The notes beneath the pieces are model-generated. The model did not search any database. It worked only from the letters and a program-made list of their open reading frames with translations, and was not told the DNA's origin. The position numbers were made by a program, and so were the translations under genes. DNA of 64,000 nt from Nostoc parmelioides FACHB-3921 (GTDB lineage Bacteria; Cyanobacteriota; Cyanobacteriia; Cyanobacteriales; Nostocaceae): NCBI RefSeq assembly GCF_014696625.1, contig NZ_JACJQL010000023.1, forward strand, positions 39,637 through 103,636, read 5' to 3'. Of the stretch, positions 36,587 to 45,671 are shown piece by piece. Position 1 is the stretch's first letter. Every line of letters begins with the position of its first letter.

Positions 36587-37363
36587 TTATATTCTTGAAG
36601 GCTGTTGCAATTTAAGTTCATAAATAGGAGAAGTGGCAAATTCTTCAAGTTCAAATAATGCTAATAAACGATACCATTCTTGCTGATGAGTAGCGTGATT
36701 TTTAGCGATTTTACTAACAGTTTCATACCAAATGTTGTTTTCCGCATAAAGAACGTACTGTGGTTGATGTCCTGTTTTCTTGATTGGCCGTACAATCTGA
36801 GGAATTGCTGCAACTCGTTTAATCCAACCATCTACACTAATATTTGTGTTAAGTCCCTGCTCATTCACACAAGTAATGTTGAGGTACCAACGATATCTTT
36901 GTCCAATCAATAGTGGTTTTTCGGTAGAAGGAAGAGTAATACTGACGATACCTTTTGTTTCTGGTAAAGAGAATGGTAGAGGCTTGGTCAAAACAGACTT
37001 TTTCTGTTCATTTAATAACCTAAACTTGGCTGGAAGTGACTGGGAAGATCCACCAAAAGGTAAATAGAATAAGAACTGAGGATGAGCCTGAGTAGTCAAG
37101 CCTTCATTGCTCTGGGGAACTAATGCAATTAGGGTATTTTTATCTATTTGAGAGCATTGCGATCGCGTCGCCCCTCCTCGTGAACGTCCAGAAGCATTCC
37201 CCTCTGGTCGGGAATTGCTAAACAGCCGACCAATACGCTCCACAAAATTCTGTGCTTGGGCTGGCTCAACAAAAATGGGTGACAGAGAACTAAAACAAAA
37301 AACTGTTGTCAAGGTGCTGACGAAAACCGTTTGCCGCCTGGGCGATAATTGTTTACGGATCAT
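36587..37363 (-). CDS. DUF928 family exported protein
   Basis: 258 residues. A signal peptide ends near EPAQAQ. The mature protein shows LIALVPQSNEGLTTQAHPQF, FYLPFGG, the strand LLNEQKKSVLTKPLPFSLPE, then PLLIGQRYRWYLNITC and the C-terminal helix HQQEWYRLLALFELEEFATS. These are the landmarks of DUF928, a cyanobacterial family often beside CHASE2 and CHAT genes. Function is unknown; the fold looks like an all-beta periplasmic domain plus a helical end. It is 23 bases after the TIR-CHASE2 gene, so it is co-transcribed with it. Confidence 0.85.
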   Translation of the reverse strand: MIRKQLSPRRQTVFVSTLTTVFCFSSLSPIFVEPAQAQNFVERIGRLFSNSRPEGNASGRSRGGATRSQCSQIDKNTLIALVPQSNEGLTTQAHPQFLFYLPFGGSSQSLPAKFRLLNEQKKSVLTKPLPFSLPETKGIVSITLPSTEKPLLIGQRYRWYLNITCVNEQGLNTNISVDGWIKRVAAIPQIVRPIKKTGHQPQYVLYAENNIWYETVSKIAKNHATHQQEWYRLLALFELEEFATSPIYELKLQQPSRI

Positions 37364-37386
37364 TTTTTTATCTCCTGTTTGTTAGG

Positions 37387-40300
37387 TTAATTTTTACGGA
37401 GATTGTTGGTTAGATATAATACGCCTGCCCCAGTACCCAGTAATGCTAAAAACGGTGGCTTAAAAGGTATCCAACCACTCTGGTAAACTAAAATTACTGA
37501 ACAGATGATGTACAGACAGGCGATAGAGCCAACTACCGCTATACCTATATAGAGAGTGCGGTTAAATCGCCAACAGACAATACCCCCAACTAAAGCCCAG
37601 CCAAACATCCAGAGTGTTTCATAACCAAGAGGCCACCACCAGATGAGTTGGCGATTGTCTAAAGTAGCGCTAATGATCTGACTGATCATTTGCCCATGCA
37701 ATGTTACGCCGGCAACATCACCATAGACTGTACTCCAGTAATCAGCTTGTCTGGTTTGCCTATCAGTAAAGCCAATGAGTACAATCTTGTTTCTAATTTT
37801 TTCAGCAGGAACCTGATTGTTTAAAACTTCTAAAACATTCTTTCTAGGGGCAAAATTATAGGGAACACCTCCAGAAAGACGATATTTGAGCATTGTTTGA
37901 TAACCTTGAAGCTGGTTGTTCATATCTTGATAGCCACCTCCTTTTCCCAGCAATTGGGGAATCAGGGTTTTACCAAATTGCATATTCTGCACATATTCTT
38001 TGCTCTTGACATCGAAAGGAGAAATGTACTTTTGACCTTGGGCTTCTAGATAGCGGCGAGCAATTACTAGACTAAAGGCTTCCCTTGTATTGCAATATTT
38101 AGGGTCTGGACTTTGCATCAAGTATTGTCTACGCACAAAACGACCACCTTTAGCGTCATCATCAATTAAGTCACTAAACCCTACTCGCGCTAAAGGCACT
38201 TCTGGCGGATTTTTAAAGCCACGAATCTTTTCACCACGATCGCTTACATAACTGTTTTTACAGACCGCAATAAAGTTTGTAGCTTGCTGCAACTGCTCTT
38301 TTAGACTACCTTCGGCGGGAAAATCACGCACAAAATCCAATCCAATGACACTGGGTTGGGACTGGGAAAGAATTTTGAGTACATCGTCTACAGCCTGATC
38401 AGGAATTGAACCTCTACCACCTGCATACTTTTCGTTTAAAGTTTCAATACTTTGAGGATCAACATCGACCATTAAAAATCGTTCATCTTGTGGTTCATCA
38501 CGACGTAACGACATCATCCGGTCATAAACTGCTAGTTCTAATGGCTGAGTGAATCCGAGTAACCTAGCAGTGAAAACTATTGTTGTCACGGCCAAACTAG
38601 TCAACAAGACACTACGCAGCTTAATTTTGCGATAGGGGAGAGCTTGACTGGCGGCAAGATAATTTATTTGTAAAGTAGTGGGGGCTGGTTGTTTATTATC
38701 AGCTTGCTTCAGCCATTCCTCAGAGGCTAGCAAATCTTTGCCCCGGAGTAAGAAGCTATCGTCACGGTTGTGATCTTCCCACTCCTTTGCTCTTAGAAAA
38801 ATCCGAGTGTGCGATCGCACATATTCTGGATCTGAATCTAATGTTCTCGTTAGTTCGCCGAATTTAGTCAGAAAGTCGGTGTCATGTTGGCTAAAATCAA
38901 TCCACTGCACCTTTGCTAAACTAGGATGAAGGGTTGCTTCCCTTATGTCCCGATACAAAACAGTAACAATTCGCTTATTTAAACTCATCGCGTATTCTAC
39001 TTCAGTCGCGCAGTAGGGAGAACTGATAGATTTAGGCGAAATAATAAATAAGAAATTGTTGGCGCTTTCTATTCCTCGGTAAATCTCTTGCTCAAAATTC
39101 GTACCAGAGGCGATACTTTCCTGATCAAACCATGTAGTCTTGTTTTGAATTTGCAGGGTATCGTTAAGCTTACGGGCAAAGTCAGAGTCAGCACGAGAGT
39201 AAGAAATAAATACATCCAGCGCCGCTTCTGGGGGTTGCTTGAGGCTTTCAGTGATGAATTCTGTTTGTAAAGGTATGGGTGGATGTTGTGTGTTTTGTTG
39301 AGCTATCTTTAACCAGGCTTCAGCATTACGCAGATTGTGATTCCGCAACAAAATACTAGGATTACGTTTCTGTCGTTCCCACTTGAGAGCTTTGGCTAGT
39401 AAGATTTTATGCTGCTCGTAGTAAGCCGCATCTCGACGCAGCACATTAATGAGCCTATCAGTATCGGCAGATTCTTTCCCCTCTTCTTCTTGATCTGTAA
39501 AGTCGATGAACTGCAAGATACGTAATTCCACAGGAATCTGCTCTAGATCCACAGGTTCAATTAACAGGGGAATAATCCGCTTTTTGAGAGAAAAAGCATA
39601 AGTTAGTTCCATCTGACAGTATTCTGATTCCAAGGCGGCTGGCGATAAGAGAAAAACTACATTATCTGCTTCCTCAATACCTCGATTAATCGACTCAATA
39701 AAATCTGCCCCAGATTGAATATCTGTTTTGTTAGTCCAAACTGTAAAGCTTTCTCGCATCAAGATTTTGGCAATTTTTTCCATAAACATCCTCTCTTTCT
39801 CTGAGTAGGAGAGGAACACCTGAGTCATCAGGTTGTTAGCATTCTTGATACTCTGACAAATAAAAGCGCAGTGTAAATCCGTTGGTTCACAGGGCGGTTG
39901 CTCATCTCTAAATCTAATTTTTAGCCAATTTTCAGCTTGTTCTCGTTCTTCACCAATTAACAGGTACTGTAATTGTTGTTGTTTTTGCTCCCATTCCAGG
40001 GCTTTGGCTAAAAAATAGGTGTGTTGATGTACATAATCCTGATGGCGGCGAAATAACTCCAGCAGTCCCGCCAATGATTTCTCAAAATCATCTATACCTT
40101 CGCGGAAGTATACCCAGTTAATCTTGCTAATAGCTGGGTGCATATTGATAAAACTGGAATGTAACCCCTTGGCTTTATATTGTTCCCACTCACTAGCGTC
40201 ACGTCCAGGGTTACGTTGCTGCCAAGTTTCTTGAGTAATTTGCTCTACGTGGAGCAAGGGAATAATGCGTTTATTCCGACGGAGTGCTAAATCTATCTCT

Positions 40301-40530
40301 TTACCACAATAGGGAGAGTTGATTGAGTGAGGCGCAATGATAAAAAGAAAATTGTCTGATTTCTCAATTCCGTCGTCTATTTGATTTTGGAAATCCACAC
40401 CTAAAGGAATATCATTTTGGTCAAACCAAATTTCTAGTCCTGCTTCTACAAATCGCTGATGCAGCTTAGTTGCAAAAGCTTTGCTATCTGCTCTTCCATA
40501 AGAAATAAATGCACTTTTAAATTTATTCAT
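37387..40530 (-). CDS. Triple-TIR CHASE2 membrane sensor protein
   Basis: 1047 residues. Three TIR domains (about 1-150, 236-370, 437-575) begin AFISYGRADS, VFLSYSEKER and VFISYSRADS. Each keeps the Cys-x-x-Glu helix of NADase-type TIRs: YCGKE (Glu78), YCQME (Glu308) and YCATE (Glu510). Each TIR is followed by the same linker of about 60 residues (LAKALEWE...LL.G...AE.WL). A TM segment at about 642-660 leads into a CHASE2 extracytoplasmic sensor (DRFLMVDVDPQSIETL-like region to about 930), then three TMs near 955-1040. It is predicted to sense an external signal and act by NAD+ cleavage or TIR assembly. No kinase or cyclase output domain is present. Confidence 0.9.
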   Translation of the reverse strand: MNKFKSAFISYGRADSKAFATKLHQRFVEAGLEIWFDQNDIPLGVDFQNQIDDGIEKSDNFLFIIAPHSINSPYCGKEIDLALRRNKRIIPLLHVEQITQETWQQRNPGRDASEWEQYKAKGLHSSFINMHPAISKINWVYFREGIDDFEKSLAGLLELFRRHQDYVHQHTYFLAKALEWEQKQQQLQYLLIGEEREQAENWLKIRFRDEQPPCEPTDLHCAFICQSIKNANNLMTQVFLSYSEKERMFMEKIAKILMRESFTVWTNKTDIQSGADFIESINRGIEEADNVVFLLSPAALESEYCQMELTYAFSLKKRIIPLLIEPVDLEQIPVELRILQFIDFTDQEEEGKESADTDRLINVLRRDAAYYEQHKILLAKALKWERQKRNPSILLRNHNLRNAEAWLKIAQQNTQHPPIPLQTEFITESLKQPPEAALDVFISYSRADSDFARKLNDTLQIQNKTTWFDQESIASGTNFEQEIYRGIESANNFLFIISPKSISSPYCATEVEYAMSLNKRIVTVLYRDIREATLHPSLAKVQWIDFSQHDTDFLTKFGELTRTLDSDPEYVRSHTRIFLRAKEWEDHNRDDSFLLRGKDLLASEEWLKQADNKQPAPTTLQINYLAASQALPYRKIKLRSVLLTSLAVTTIVFTARLLGFTQPLELAVYDRMMSLRRDEPQDERFLMVDVDPQSIETLNEKYAGGRGSIPDQAVDDVLKILSQSQPSVIGLDFVRDFPAEGSLKEQLQQATNFIAVCKNSYVSDRGEKIRGFKNPPEVPLARVGFSDLIDDDAKGGRFVRRQYLMQSPDPKYCNTREAFSLVIARRYLEAQGQKYISPFDVKSKEYVQNMQFGKTLIPQLLGKGGGYQDMNNQLQGYQTMLKYRLSGGVPYNFAPRKNVLEVLNNQVPAEKIRNKIVLIGFTDRQTRQADYWSTVYGDVAGVTLHGQMISQIISATLDNRQLIWWWPLGYETLWMFGWALVGGIVCWRFNRTLYIGIAVVGSIACLYIICSVILVYQSGWIPFKPPFLALLGTGAGVLYLTNNLRKN

Positions 40531-40607
40531 ATTAAGTATTAATGCTAATTTTCAGAAAATGAATCACTTCAAAATTCAAAATAAATTATGGGAAATTAAT
40601 GGTGTGC

Positions 40608-40670
40608 TAGGGTGCGTCAGTGGGATATGACCTAGCTATACTCATAAATTATTCATACTGACGCACCCTA
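40608..40670. repeat. Hairpin repeat with perfect 14-bp terminal inverted repeats
   Basis: TAGGGTGCGTCAGT (40608-40621) and ACTGACGCACCCTA (40657-40670) are exact inverted copies around a 35-base loop. One arm also occurs at 29609-29621. It looks like a small non-coding palindromic (REP/MITE-like) element in the gap between the CHAT and TIR-CHASE2 genes. It might also influence readthrough between them. Confidence 0.65.
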
Positions 40671-40822
40671 CATTTTGGATAATTTTTTATCTGGAAGTCC
40701 CTAATAGCGATCGCTCGTGTCACCAACCCTCAAGTAATATATGTTGAAGAGATAAAGTATACTTAAACAATAGTAATCATACTTAAAGAAAACGGCAAGA
40801 ATATAAATTTTAGAGATTAGCA

Positions 40823-43630
40823 TCAAAGCCAACTACCAATTAAGACATAGGGGGCCCAATAACGAGGATGATCGTATTTCGGGTTTTTAAGTAGAGATTC
40901 CTGTGCTAAACGCAGTGCTTCGGCTCTGCTGATGTTGGGTTTCCCTAAATGTTGGTAAAATTCTTTAATGAATGGAACGCTGGCTTCATCGTCTAGATCC
41001 CACAAACTAGCGATCGCACTACTAGCACCAGCTTGGACTGTAGTTCCTGCAATCCCCATGACTGCTTGGTCGTTTCCCGTAGCGGTCTGACAAGCACTAA
41101 GAATCAGTAGCTCAATTTTGTGATTACTGTTTTGCTGTTGGTTAATAAACAATTGATCAAAATCATCTATCTTCAACTTTCCATCTGCTGTTACCACAAA
41201 AGTATTTTCTCTATCAGCACTAAATAGACCGTGGGTTGCTAAGTGGATGACATCAAAATTAGAGGTGTTCAGTTTTTGGTTAAAGTTTTTGGTGGTAAAT
41301 TCTTTGTCAGCAATCCAATTCACCGCTATTCCTGTATTCTTGATTTCCTTCACTTCCTGGTTAACATTTGCTAATTCAGAAAAGCCGGAAAATTCTGGTT
41401 TATTTGGTGGTTCAGTTAAACTGGCGGCTAAAACTTTCATTTTTGACCTATCTAAGGGCTTTGGTTCACGGACTTGTAACCCCAACGCTAAGGAGACAGA
41501 ATATTTTTCTACTAAATATTGCTGGCCATCGTAAAGGCTAGCCATCGGAATTTTACGTAAAAAGCCATCCAAGACAAAAACCAAGTTCTTAATTTTGCTG
41601 TCCTTTAGCTCTTTTTCTATTGGTTGAATCAGCCAGCTATAAACTTGTTGACCATCCTCTTGCACTTCTTCATAACTACCCACTTCTTGCAAATTTTGAT
41701 ACAGTCGCTTGACAACCTCTTCAATTTTCTCTTTGGGCTTGCTAGCATAATGATCAAGTTTTTCATTAGGTCGCTTGAGGATAACCTCTACACGATCATC
41801 CAAAATAATTGCATAGATGACTGCGGATGTTTGGTCTTTGGAGTTAATCACCTGATCAAGTTCCAATTGAGTATCTTGACAAGCTTGCTGCAAATAGTTT
41901 TGCAATTTTGCCACTTGTAATGCTTCAATCACTTTGCGCGCTTGTATTAGGTTATCCTGACTCGGTGCTGAGGATTGGAGTAACAAATCTACTAAACGGC
42001 GATATACAGGCTCTACAGTTTCCCGGAAAGAAAACTGCACATTTTTGTTTATGGCAATTAAATCAGTGCGGATGTTCTGTAGAGTATTAAATGCTTCTGT
42101 ATAGGCGGCGATGGCTTCCTGTATATCACATTGGCGTTTACCTTGACAGAGAACCCGCCCCAGTTGCCATTGCCAACGATAAGCAATATCTGATGCCTGA
42201 ATCGACTGGGACAAATTCAGCGCCTTTCTGGTCAAATCTTGGGCTATAGACCATTGGTGAGATAGTTCATACAAGTGTCCCAGATTACCTAAAACAAAAG
42301 ACTCGGCTCGCACATCTTGTAATTGTTCCGCCTGCTGACGTGCCATAGCCAAGATTTTACCAATTGTTTCGGGACTGGGGTTAGGGAATTTTTTTGTTAA
42401 TTCCAGAAGGCTTTGAGCTAAATTTACCTGAGCGTAAATAGCAGAACGCCCCACAGGTAAGTTAGCAATTTGACTTTGAATTTCGGGATATAATGCTTGA
42501 GCTTTTGACCATTGTTCCAAATCAATCAACAGCCGTAACTGATTCAATTGAGACGAGATTTTTGTAGTTGCAGTAGTTGATAAAACCGATGCTTGCTGGT
42601 AATAATCGAGAGCGGTCTTTTTTTGCTGTATGTTGTTACCGGGAAGATCAGTGAGATTACCTAAACTCAGGTAAGCTGATGCAATGGCTTCTGGTGATTG
42701 CAGTTTTTGAGCAATCTTCAGGCTAGTTTGTAAATTTGTTTCTGCTTGTTTAAGATCACCTGCAAGTATAAGAGCCTCACCCAAGTTACGGAAACTAGCA
42801 GCCTTAGCTAGAGAGTCTGGTTGTTTGGCTACAGATGTTGTCAAATTCTGGAGAAGAGTAATTTCTCGGCGATAGAGTCCCAAAGTCTGCAAAGCCTGGG
42901 CTTGATTAACTTGGGCGAGGGTAGCTTTATTGGTGTCTTTTAATTGTTGATAGAGGGATGCCGATTTTTCCCAAGCAGACAAAGCAACTTCCGCCTTACC
43001 CTGGGCTAGTTCCAAATTACCTTTGACATCCCAAACTTGCGCCCAAATTGACAGGCGTTGTGGTGAATTGGGACTTGTCTGTAAAATAGCGATCGCCTTT
43101 TCAATTGTCTGAGTTGCTTCACCAATGCGGCCTAGTTGGTGCAAATTCAGCGCCAAATTACTCAGAATTACCGCCTGTGACACCGTATCACCACTTGTTT
43201 GGTAAGTCGGCAAAACTTTTTGTAATAGCTCCACTGCTTCTGCAAATCGCCCTGCTGTATAAAGACTTTTGGCTTCTGCTTCTTGAGGGACAGAAGCAAC
43301 TACCTGACTTTTCACGTTATGTGGAAAAGCTAACGCGAAACCTAACCCCCTAACCCCCTTCCCTAGTAGGGAAGGGGGAAAATTTAAAGCCTCTCTCCTT
43401 GCAGGGGAGAGGTTTGGAGAGGGGTTTTCCAGATCCCGTGAAAAGTCAGAAGCCACCACAGATGCAGTCAACCCTAGACTTCCCCTATCACGATCCACCA
43501 CAGGCGAAACAAATATACAAAGTAAAGCCATTACAAAAGCCAAAATTCCATACCTGAATTTCCGGCGTTGTTTCCCAAAAAATTTTTTAAATCCTAACAT
43601 CACTCCCCAATCCTCATCTCTCATGTTCAT
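40823..43630 (-). CDS. TPR-CHAT caspase-like protein
   Basis: About 935 residues from ATG at 43630; a TTG at 43642 adds four. An N-terminal membrane/signal segment (FRYGILAFVMALLCIFVSPV) is followed by tetratricopeptide-like repeats (about 110-560) and a C-terminal CHAT domain. The CHAT caspase-like dyad is present: His in VIHLATHGLFS near residue 800 and Cys in LLILSACQTATGNDQAV near residue 850. CHAT proteins are proteases in some defence and secretion systems. Residues about 72-101 are encoded by an inserted palindromic repeat. It lies upstream of TIR-CHASE2 and downstream of the two-partner secretion pair on the same strand, in an order seen recurrently in cyanobacteria as far as I recall. 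Confidence 0.9.
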   Translation of the reverse strand: MNMRDEDWGVMLGFKKFFGKQRRKFRYGILAFVMALLCIFVSPVVDRDRGSLGLTASVVASDFSRDLENPSPNLSPARREALNFPPSLLGKGVRGLGFALAFPHNVKSQVVASVPQEAEAKSLYTAGRFAEAVELLQKVLPTYQTSGDTVSQAVILSNLALNLHQLGRIGEATQTIEKAIAILQTSPNSPQRLSIWAQVWDVKGNLELAQGKAEVALSAWEKSASLYQQLKDTNKATLAQVNQAQALQTLGLYRREITLLQNLTTSVAKQPDSLAKAASFRNLGEALILAGDLKQAETNLQTSLKIAQKLQSPEAIASAYLSLGNLTDLPGNNIQQKKTALDYYQQASVLSTTATTKISSQLNQLRLLIDLEQWSKAQALYPEIQSQIANLPVGRSAIYAQVNLAQSLLELTKKFPNPSPETIGKILAMARQQAEQLQDVRAESFVLGNLGHLYELSHQWSIAQDLTRKALNLSQSIQASDIAYRWQWQLGRVLCQGKRQCDIQEAIAAYTEAFNTLQNIRTDLIAINKNVQFSFRETVEPVYRRLVDLLLQSSAPSQDNLIQARKVIEALQVAKLQNYLQQACQDTQLELDQVINSKDQTSAVIYAIILDDRVEVILKRPNEKLDHYASKPKEKIEEVVKRLYQNLQEVGSYEEVQEDGQQVYSWLIQPIEKELKDSKIKNLVFVLDGFLRKIPMASLYDGQQYLVEKYSVSLALGLQVREPKPLDRSKMKVLAASLTEPPNKPEFSGFSELANVNQEVKEIKNTGIAVNWIADKEFTTKNFNQKLNTSNFDVIHLATHGLFSADRENTFVVTADGKLKIDDFDQLFINQQQNSNHKIELLILSACQTATGNDQAVMGIAGTTVQAGASSAIASLWDLDDEASVPFIKEFYQHLGKPNISRAEALRLAQESLLKNPKYDHPRYWAPYVLIGSWL
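43340..43427. repeat. Dispersed palindromic repeat inserted in frame in the CHAT gene
   Basis: Two nested palindromes (CCCCCTTCCCTAGTAGGGAA with GGGGG following, and CCTCTCCTTGCAGGGGAGAG) make up this G+C-rich block. It is the sort of repeat normally found between genes in Nostoc-type genomes. Here it is read through, encoding NPSPNLSPARREALNFPPSL and following residues between the signal segment and the TPR region. Confidence 0.7.
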
Positions 43631-43687
43631 TTTTAGGCACAATTCAAAAGAAAAATCTTGGTTATCTCACAAGGTAGGTAGAAACCC

Positions 43688-43790
43688 CAACGCCACTTGC
43701 TTTATGCCGGGGAACCCGTCCACCGCAGTGGCTCCCCCTTGTGGGTGGCTGTCTTTAATTTTGAATTTTGAATTTTGAATTTTGAATTGA
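43688..43790. repeat. Intergenic repeats: hairpin copy 2 and TTGAATT STRR
   Basis: 43688-43735 shares its ends (CAACGCCACTTGCTTT and CGCAGTGGCTC) with 5419-5474. 43757-43789 is a tandem run of AATTTTG heptamers, also found at 36081-36112 and inverted at 53389-53414. They fill the gap between the transporter gene tpsB and the CHAT gene. Confidence 0.6.
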
Positions 43791-43841
43791 TTCATGCAAC
43801 GCCTCTTTTACCTTTTTACTTTTTACTTTCTTGTCCTCACA

Positions 43842-45671
43842 CTAAAAAGGCCTATAGATAATAGAGAAATACAAACCGTTTTCTTGCCATGTTTCTTTCC
43901 TCTGAGAATCAATAGATGTCAGAGGAATACCCCAATCTAAACGCGCAGTGAAATTATTACCCTGTCGCCACAGCAAACCCATACCCGTACTGACTAGAGT
44001 ATTAATATCAGCATTTGCGTCGTTATAATTCCAGCCTGTACCAACATCCACAAAAGGCGTAATTTGCAAGACTCCTTGAGGAACGCGGAGAATCGGTAGG
44101 CGAATTTCGGCGGTTGCTTGCACACCATTATCTGTTAACAACTGATCCTGACGGTATCCGCGCACACTTGTTTGTCCACCGATACCAAACTGTTCCAACC
44201 CCAACAAGTTTCTATCTGCTAACTGCATATCAGCTTGTAGCAGTAGTAAAGTATCAGGTGCTAACTGGCGCAACCATTGAGCTTGTCCACGCCAACTAAA
44301 AAAACGGCTATCTGGTTCATCGTTATTGATTGTGGCATCTAAAATACCCAACCCGAAACTAAATTGCGATCGCGCTGCTATGACTTGCTGGCTACTGCGT
44401 TGAGTCCATTCCTGAAAAAATCGAATAGCTGAAACCTTTGTGTTTCCTTCGTCATCAGCACCAACCGCTAGAGGAAATGGCCCGATATTTTGCAAACCTA
44501 AAAATGTTTGACTTCTTTGGTGGCTGGCGGTAATTCCTAGAATAAATTCTTGGCTGGGAGTTTGCAGCAGGGGTTGACGGAAGGTTAATTCGTAGTAACT
44601 GGACTGGGATGTAATATCTAAGGAGTTAAAAGGACTTTCTATAACGTTACTGTGAGTATTGCCATAGCTAAAAATCAGCTTACCGTTGCGCGGGTTAACT
44701 GGTAGACTATAGCTCACATCAAAGCCATTGCTACCATCAGTGTTGGTATAGCCGATATTTAAACCATCTCCCAGCCCTAACAAATTGGCTTCGTTAACAT
44801 GAATGCGCCGCCGAAAACTTCCCACACTGGGGCTACGTTGGTTATCCAGCGCTAGTTGAGTGCTAAAAGAATCGGCTTCAGTAACTTTAACTTCTAAAAT
44901 ATTTGTACCCGGACGGATGCCGGCTTGTAAATCTGTAGATATGCTTTTAATTAGAGGATCGAGTTGTAATAGTTGCAGTCCGGTGAGTAGGCGATCGCGT
45001 GATAGTGGTTTACCCGCAGCAATCGCCAGGCGATCGCTTATATAGCTGGGGTTGAGGCGGCGCGTACCTGTGACATTGATTTTTTCTAAACTTCCTTCTA
45101 CCACCTGCATCACTACTACCCCTGCTTTCACAGTTTGCGGGGGAAGAATCACCCCAGAGGTGACATAGCCTTTATCTATATATAATTTCGTCAACTCTGA
45201 ACGAATCTTGAGTAAATCATTAAAGGTAATGGGGCGTTTGAGATAACCAGCCGTGAGATTTGCCAGTTCTTGGGTGCTAAAAACCGTGTTACCTACAAAC
45301 TCAAACTGCTCTACTATCAATGTTTCCGCTAATGTCTGCGGACTAACATCTGGCTGATTTGGTGACTGTGGTGTAGTGGGTAAGAGTTGTTCTGGAGGCG
45401 GTAAAGCTGGTAGCGGTTCTGGTTCCGGTAGTGGTTGTGCTGAAGGCGGCTTCACCTCATTGGGAATTACTTGAGCCACCAACCGTTGTGGATAAAAGCT
45501 GAGAATTAACCCCGTGAGCAAGAGTAATATATGAGAGCAATTTGTCAACAGAATCCGATGAAGAGATTTTGTCAGATTGTCACACCTGACAAGGTTTTGA
45601 GCTTGCTTTGTGAGTGGATCTGAATAGTATGGAAATGCGTTAGGCGATCGCCTATCCAGTAAGCGGTTCAT
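43842..45671 (-). CDS. Two-partner secretion outer-membrane transporter (ShlB/FhaC/TpsB)
   Basis: 609 residues. A signal-like N-terminus (HILLLLTGLILSFYPQRLVA) and a Pro-rich linker precede a POTRA domain (LIVEQFEFVGNTVFSTQELA, YIDKGYVTSGVILPPQTVKA, VMQVVEGSLEKINVTGTRRL). The second POTRA-like segment leads into a beta barrel ending in aromatic IIYRPF. The hallmark of the barrel, VRGYR in IGGQTSVRGYRQDQLL, is present. It exports its partner TpsA through the outer membrane. The start ATG overlaps the stop of the upstream exoprotein gene (ATGA), so the pair is translationally coupled. Confidence 0.93.
   Translation of the reverse strand: MNRLLDRRSPNAFPYYSDPLTKQAQNLVRCDNLTKSLHRILLTNCSHILLLLTGLILSFYPQRLVAQVIPNEVKPPSAQPLPEPEPLPALPPPEQLLPTTPQSPNQPDVSPQTLAETLIVEQFEFVGNTVFSTQELANLTAGYLKRPITFNDLLKIRSELTKLYIDKGYVTSGVILPPQTVKAGVVVMQVVEGSLEKINVTGTRRLNPSYISDRLAIAAGKPLSRDRLLTGLQLLQLDPLIKSISTDLQAGIRPGTNILEVKVTEADSFSTQLALDNQRSPSVGSFRRRIHVNEANLLGLGDGLNIGYTNTDGSNGFDVSYSLPVNPRNGKLIFSYGNTHSNVIESPFNSLDITSQSSYYELTFRQPLLQTPSQEFILGITASHQRSQTFLGLQNIGPFPLAVGADDEGNTKVSAIRFFQEWTQRSSQQVIAARSQFSFGLGILDATINNDEPDSRFFSWRGQAQWLRQLAPDTLLLLQADMQLADRNLLGLEQFGIGGQTSVRGYRQDQLLTDNGVQATAEIRLPILRVPQGVLQITPFVDVGTGWNYNDANADINTLVSTGMGLLWRQGNNFTARLDWGIPLTSIDSQRKETWQENGLYFSIIYRPF

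Noticed and set aside
43340..43427. CRISPR-like or IS end within the CHAT gene
   Set aside because: It is a single palindromic block with no repeat-spacer periodicity and no adjacent transposase.
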